Positions 6,084-8,678 of a DNA stretch of 8,678 nt are shown in pieces (position 1 is the stretch's first letter; each line of letters opens with the position of its first letter). The DNA is from RGIG5612 sp963599255 (GTDB lineage Bacteria; Bacillota; Clostridia; Lachnospirales; Lachnospiraceae). Made by a program: the position numbers and the translations under genes. The DNA is taken from NCBI GenBank assembly GCA_963599255.1, contig CAVBWS010000062.1:1-8678 (forward strand), written 5' to 3'. A model generated the notes under the pieces. It saw only the letters and a list, made by a program, of their open reading frames with translations. It was not told the DNA's origin and ran no database searches.

Positions 6084-7049
6084 ATGAAGATAGAAAAATC
6101 TGGGACGAATGCCCCTATTAAAATTAAAGTCTTAATATTGCCAAAGTTTGAATTGAGCGGTCTGTCCGGAGATTATCCGGGAGAGGCTCAGTTTTATTAT
6201 GAAACTTATCTTAAGGGTGCGGAGATTTATAAGATCAGAGGCTGCAAGGCGCCGCTGTACGTGAAGGATAGAGTGGCTCTGATCGTTACCGGAATGGGTA
6301 AGATTAATGCGTCTGTAACATTGATGGCAGTGTTGACTGACAGTCGTTTTGACTTCTCGGAAGCGTACGTATTCAGCACAGGATGCGCAGGTTCTGCCGT
6401 TGGATACGGCACAATGGGAGATGTGTATGTTATCACGGCGACCATAGATTTTGACTTGGGACATCATGCAGATGCCAGAGAATTGACCACGGACAGAGCA
6501 GAAACCTGGTTTCATGACAAAATGTATGATGATACGGCATATAGAATATTGAATCAGAGGCTGTGTGATAAAGTATATAATCTGGTGAAGGATGTTCCAC
6601 TGCAGACAACTGAACAGACCAGAAAATTCATGGCTGATAATTTTGACAATGCAGGTTGGGCCATCAGAGATCCGCAGGTTCTTAAGGGAACTGCAGTGAC
6701 TAGTGATAATTATTGGAAGGGATATCATGATCATAATAATGCTCTGCTTATGGCAGAGACTTATGGGACGCCTGATCCTTATGCAGTGACAGAGATGGAA
6801 GATCATGCACTGGCAGTTGTTATGGAGCGCATGGGTATGCTGAGCCGGTATATTGTTATCCGGGATTCTGTAGGTACAGATGTATTTATGGGCGGAGATG
6901 TACCTGAGACATTATGGAATCCGGATACATCACATTTCATAGCGTCAGATGAGAGCACAGAAAATGCAGATATCTTCGTTACTGCCAGGGAGAATAATTT
7001 CAAGGTCGGCAGGACTATAATTGATGCCATATTAAGCGGCGAATTATAA
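6084..7049 (+). CDS. Purine nucleoside permease (NUP) family protein, probably nucleoside-phosphorylase-like
   Basis: 321 residues; the ATG has a modest ribosome site (AGGAAA at 6070-6075, 8-nt spacer). The sequence follows the NUP family from end to end: an IKVLILPKFE opening, DYPGEAQFYYETYL, the LIVTGMGKINASVT strand-turn (67-79), an AYVFSTGCAGSA segment (94-104), DLGHHADARE (124-133), VLKGTAVTSDNYWKG (199-213), TEMEDHA (236-242) and RDSVGTD (260-266). TEMED and RDS resemble the ribose-binding Met-Glu and the catalytic Asp regions of nucleoside phosphorylases. There is no signal peptide or transmembrane stretch, so the historical name 'permease' from the Candida protein probably misleads; cleavage or binding of purine nucleosides in the cytoplasm is an inference from the fold. 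It is a single-gene unit with its own promoter and phased upstream repeats, followed by two terminator hairpins. Confidence 0.87.
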   Translation: MKIEKSGTNAPIKIKVLILPKFELSGLSGDYPGEAQFYYETYLKGAEIYKIRGCKAPLYVKDRVALIVTGMGKINASVTLMAVLTDSRFDFSEAYVFSTGCAGSAVGYGTMGDVYVITATIDFDLGHHADARELTTDRAETWFHDKMYDDTAYRILNQRLCDKVYNLVKDVPLQTTEQTRKFMADNFDNAGWAIRDPQVLKGTAVTSDNYWKGYHDHNNALLMAETYGTPDPYAVTEMEDHALAVVMERMGMLSRYIVIRDSVGTDVFMGGDVPETLWNPDTSHFIASDESTENADIFVTARENNFKVGRTIIDAILSGEL

Positions 7050-7096
7050 ATTTTTGCTTGATTTTTTTGATTTAATAGTTAAAATAATGTGAAGAA

Positions 7097-7140
7097 CGAG
7101 TGGCGAACCAGCGTAAATCCAGTTTACCGCTCGCTTTTTT
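7097..7140 (+). terminator. First of two tandem terminators after the NUP gene
   Basis: The outer stem 7097-7102 / 7128-7133 (CGAGTG with CGCTCG, one wobble) and the inner stem GTAAA (7113-7117) / TTTAC (7123-7127) have a UCCAG loop and a 10-nt bulge on the left. TTTTTT follows at 7135-7140. It lies 47 nt after the stop codon. Confidence 0.75.
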
Positions 7141-7169
7141 AATTATAATTGAATATAACATTATTTAAA

Positions 7170-7222
7170 GTGTGTAGCTTGTAAGCGTAAGTCCAACTTA
7201 CGGGGCAGGCACACACTTTTTT
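7170..7222 (+). terminator. Second tandem terminator, long-stem hairpin
   Basis: GTGTGT (7170-7175) / ACACAC (7211-7216), GCTTGT (7177-7182) / GCAGGC (7205-7210, with wobbles) and CGTAAG (7186-7191) / CTTACG (7197-7202) form an 18-bp broken stem closed by a UCCAA loop and followed by TTTTTT (7217-7222). It either backs up the first terminator or attenuates transcription toward the MATE gene. Confidence 0.8.
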
Positions 7223-7263
7223 ATGTAAAACAGCTCCGCAGTTTGCGTTTGCACGAATAGTTA

Positions 7264-7322
7264 ACATGCCGCAGGGAAACGGGCCGGACACGAGAGGCAT
7301 GTCAGTCAGATCTCATGTGCGG
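7264..7322 (+). ncRNA. Candidate structured leader (possible pseudoknot) upstream of the MATE gene
   Basis: Stem 1 is a perfect 7 bp, ACATGCC (7264-7270) with GGCATGT (7296-7302). Stem 2 pairs CCGGACACGAGA (7284-7295) with TCTCATGTGCGG (7311-7322) at 10 of 12 positions. The two interleave, so they form either an H-type pseudoknot or mutually exclusive folds. The element ends 18 nt before the MATE Shine-Dalgarno AGGGAG (7340-7345). I do not recognise a known riboswitch class in it; the guanidine-I (ykkC) signature expected near some efflux genes is not seen. Confidence 0.4.
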
Positions 7323-7354
7323 ACAATAAAAAATCAAAAAGGGAGAATTATAAG

Positions 7355-8678
7355 ATGGCAGAAAGCAACAAAATGCAGGCGATGCCTGTAAAAAAACTCA
7401 TGCTGCAGATGGGAATTCCGATGATCTTATCCATGGCCTTACAGGCCGTTTATAATATCGTTGACAGTGCATTTGTGGGAAATATGAGAGAGGGAAGCGA
7501 GGCAGCGCTTAATGCCCTTACGTTAGTATTTCCGGTACAGATGATCATGGTGGCCATCGGAGTAGGAACGGGAGTAGGAACCAATGCACTGCTCGCCAGA
7601 ACCCTGGGGCAGGGAGATAAGGACAGGGCGGCTAAGGTCGCAGGAAACAGTATATTTCTGGGAATAATAATCTCTGTACTGTGTGTTTTGTTCGGCATTT
7701 TGGGAGTAGAGGCATATATTTCATCGCAGACAGTAGATGAACAGGTTATCTCCATGGGAACAAGCTATCTTAGAATATGCTGCATAATCTCCTTTGGAAT
7801 GATCTTCTTCTCGATATTCGAAAAACTTCTGCAGGCAACAGGGCGGTCTGTTTATTCCACAATAGGCCAGGTTGTAGGCGCAGTTGTAAATATTATCCTT
7901 GATCCTATTATGATCTACGGCTTAGGACCGGTGCCGGAAATGGGCGTAGAGGGCGCAGCCTATGCGACAGTGATCGGACAAGTGGCATCGGCGGTATTAC
8001 TATTTGTCTTTCATATAAAATTAAATAAAGAATTTAGGCATGACATAAAATATATCAAGCCGGAAGGAACAATCATCAGAAAGATATATTCCATCGGCCT
8101 GCCTGCGATCATTGCACAGGCACTTATGTCTGTTATGGTCTATATCATGAACCTTATTTTGAAGTTCAGCCCTTCTGCACAGACAGCCTACGGACTGTTT
8201 TATAAGGTGCAGCAGTTTGTATTATTCCTGGCCTTCGGTCTGAGGGATGCCATTACTCCTATCATATCTTTCGCATACGGTATGGGAGACAAGAAAAGGA
8301 TCCGAGAGGGAATTAAGTATGGACTAATATATACAATTGCTCTGATGATCATTGGAACGGCTATTACGGAGATCTTTCCCGGGGCATTTGCATCTTTATT
8401 TAATGCAGGAGAGTCCAGAGAATATTTTATAGGAGCAATGAGGATCATTCCTGTCAGCTTTATCTTCGCGGGAATCAATGTGGCATATCAGGGCATCTAT
8501 CAGGCGCTGGACGGAGGTATGCAGTCACTGATTATTTCATTGATCCGGCAGGCTGTGGTTGTACTGCCTCTGGCAGAGATATTTTCGGTTATGGTAAGAA
8601 ATGGCCAGGCAAATGTTTCACTGATCTGGTGGGCATTTCCTATAACGGAGGTCACCGCCTGCATTGTAGGATATGCAT
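7355..8678 (+). CDS. MATE family multidrug / cation-coupled efflux transporter, 3'-truncated by window edge
   Basis: Integral membrane antiporter that exports cationic drugs, toxins or metabolites using a Na+ or H+ gradient. The start ATG follows AGGGAG with a 9-nt spacer. 441 residues are visible with no stop before the right edge; the family is about 440-460 residues, so only the last few residues are missing. Hallmarks are MALQAVYNIVDSAFVG (27-42), the cytosolic loop GQGDKDRAAK (85-94), LLQATGR (158-164), VVNIILDPIMIYGLG (177-191), GVEGAAYATVIGQ (197-209) and the start of the second six-helix half, SIGLPAIIAQALMS (246-259). Alternating hydrophobic segments fit twelve transmembrane helices. 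The sequence style is that of the clostridial MepA/DinF-like branch. It is preceded by a structured leader and two terminator-like hairpins, so expression may be controlled by attenuation. The substrate cannot be predicted. Confidence 0.96.
   Translation, partial: MAESNKMQAMPVKKLMLQMGIPMILSMALQAVYNIVDSAFVGNMREGSEAALNALTLVFPVQMIMVAIGVGTGVGTNALLARTLGQGDKDRAAKVAGNSIFLGIIISVLCVLFGILGVEAYISSQTVDEQVISMGTSYLRICCIISFGMIFFSIFEKLLQATGRSVYSTIGQVVGAVVNIILDPIMIYGLGPVPEMGVEGAAYATVIGQVASAVLLFVFHIKLNKEFRHDIKYIKPEGTIIRKIYSIGLPAIIAQALMSVMVYIMNLILKFSPSAQTAYGLFYKVQQFVLFLAFGLRDAITPIISFAYGMGDKKRIREGIKYGLIYTIALMIIGTAITEIFPGAFASLFNAGESREYFIGAMRIIPVSFIFAGINVAYQGIYQALDGGMQSLIISLIRQAVVVLPLAEIFSVMVRNGQANVSLIWWAFPITEVTACIVGYA

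Noticed and set aside
7223..7322. Guanidine-I (ykkC), cobalamin or other known riboswitch ahead of the MATE gene
   Set aside because: GGGAAA and CGAGAG fragments look suggestive, but the ordered conserved blocks of those classes are absent.
7266..7391. 41-codon frame in the MATE leader overlapping the MATE start in another frame
   Set aside because: The frame has no Shine-Dalgarno sequence, and the region is better explained by RNA pairing. A leader peptide is not excluded, but nothing supports translation.

Overview
The window looks like chromosomal DNA from an anaerobic Firmicute, most likely a gut or rumen Clostridia/Lachnospiraceae member. This rests on moderate GC with AT-rich intergenic regions, strong GGAGG-type ribosome binding sites, consensus-like and extended -10 promoters, hairpin-plus-T-run terminators, and family content (oleate hydratase, a clostridial-type radical SAM protein, a MATE pump). 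The lineage is inferred from style only. There is no rRNA, tRNA, IS element, phage gene or CRISPR array.

Layout. (1) 2-3037, + strand: the C-terminal five-sixths of an oleate hydratase (ohyA, cut by the left edge), followed after 81 nt by a radical SAM protein with no terminator between them, so probably one transcript, ending at a terminator at 3099-3130. Between the radical SAM stop codon and that terminator lies a short decayed copy of the 3' end of ohyA plus its downstream flank, a scar of an old duplication or insertion. (2) 3177-4130, - strand: a lactate / L-2-hydroxyisocaproate dehydrogenase family oxidoreductase, convergent with the radical SAM gene. (3) 4131-4497: a divergent regulatory region with a promoter on each side, a 28-bp dyad and a 5'-UTR inverted repeat. 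(4) 4498-5718, +: a secreted protein made of two tandem PhzA/PhzB-like (NTF2-fold) domains joined by an acidic linker, with a strong terminator at 5816-5850. (5) 5719-6083: helically phased TCGGAAAT repeats directly upstream of a good promoter. (6) 6084-7049, +: a purine nucleoside permease (NUP) family protein, probably soluble and phosphorylase-like. (7) 7050-7354: two tandem terminator hairpins with a related core, then a structured leader with a possible pseudoknot. (8) 7355-8678, +: a MATE efflux transporter, cut by the right edge about ten residues short of the usual family length.

The genes do not form one obvious pathway. Oleate hydratase and the dehydrogenase act on hydroxy-fatty acids and 2-hydroxy acids respectively. 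The PhzA/B-like and NUP genes look like single-gene units with their own extended -10 promoters. MATE has its own elaborate leader. The points most worth following are the ohyA-tail scar around the radical SAM gene, the secreted fused PhzA/B-like protein, and the RNA structures ahead of the MATE gene.
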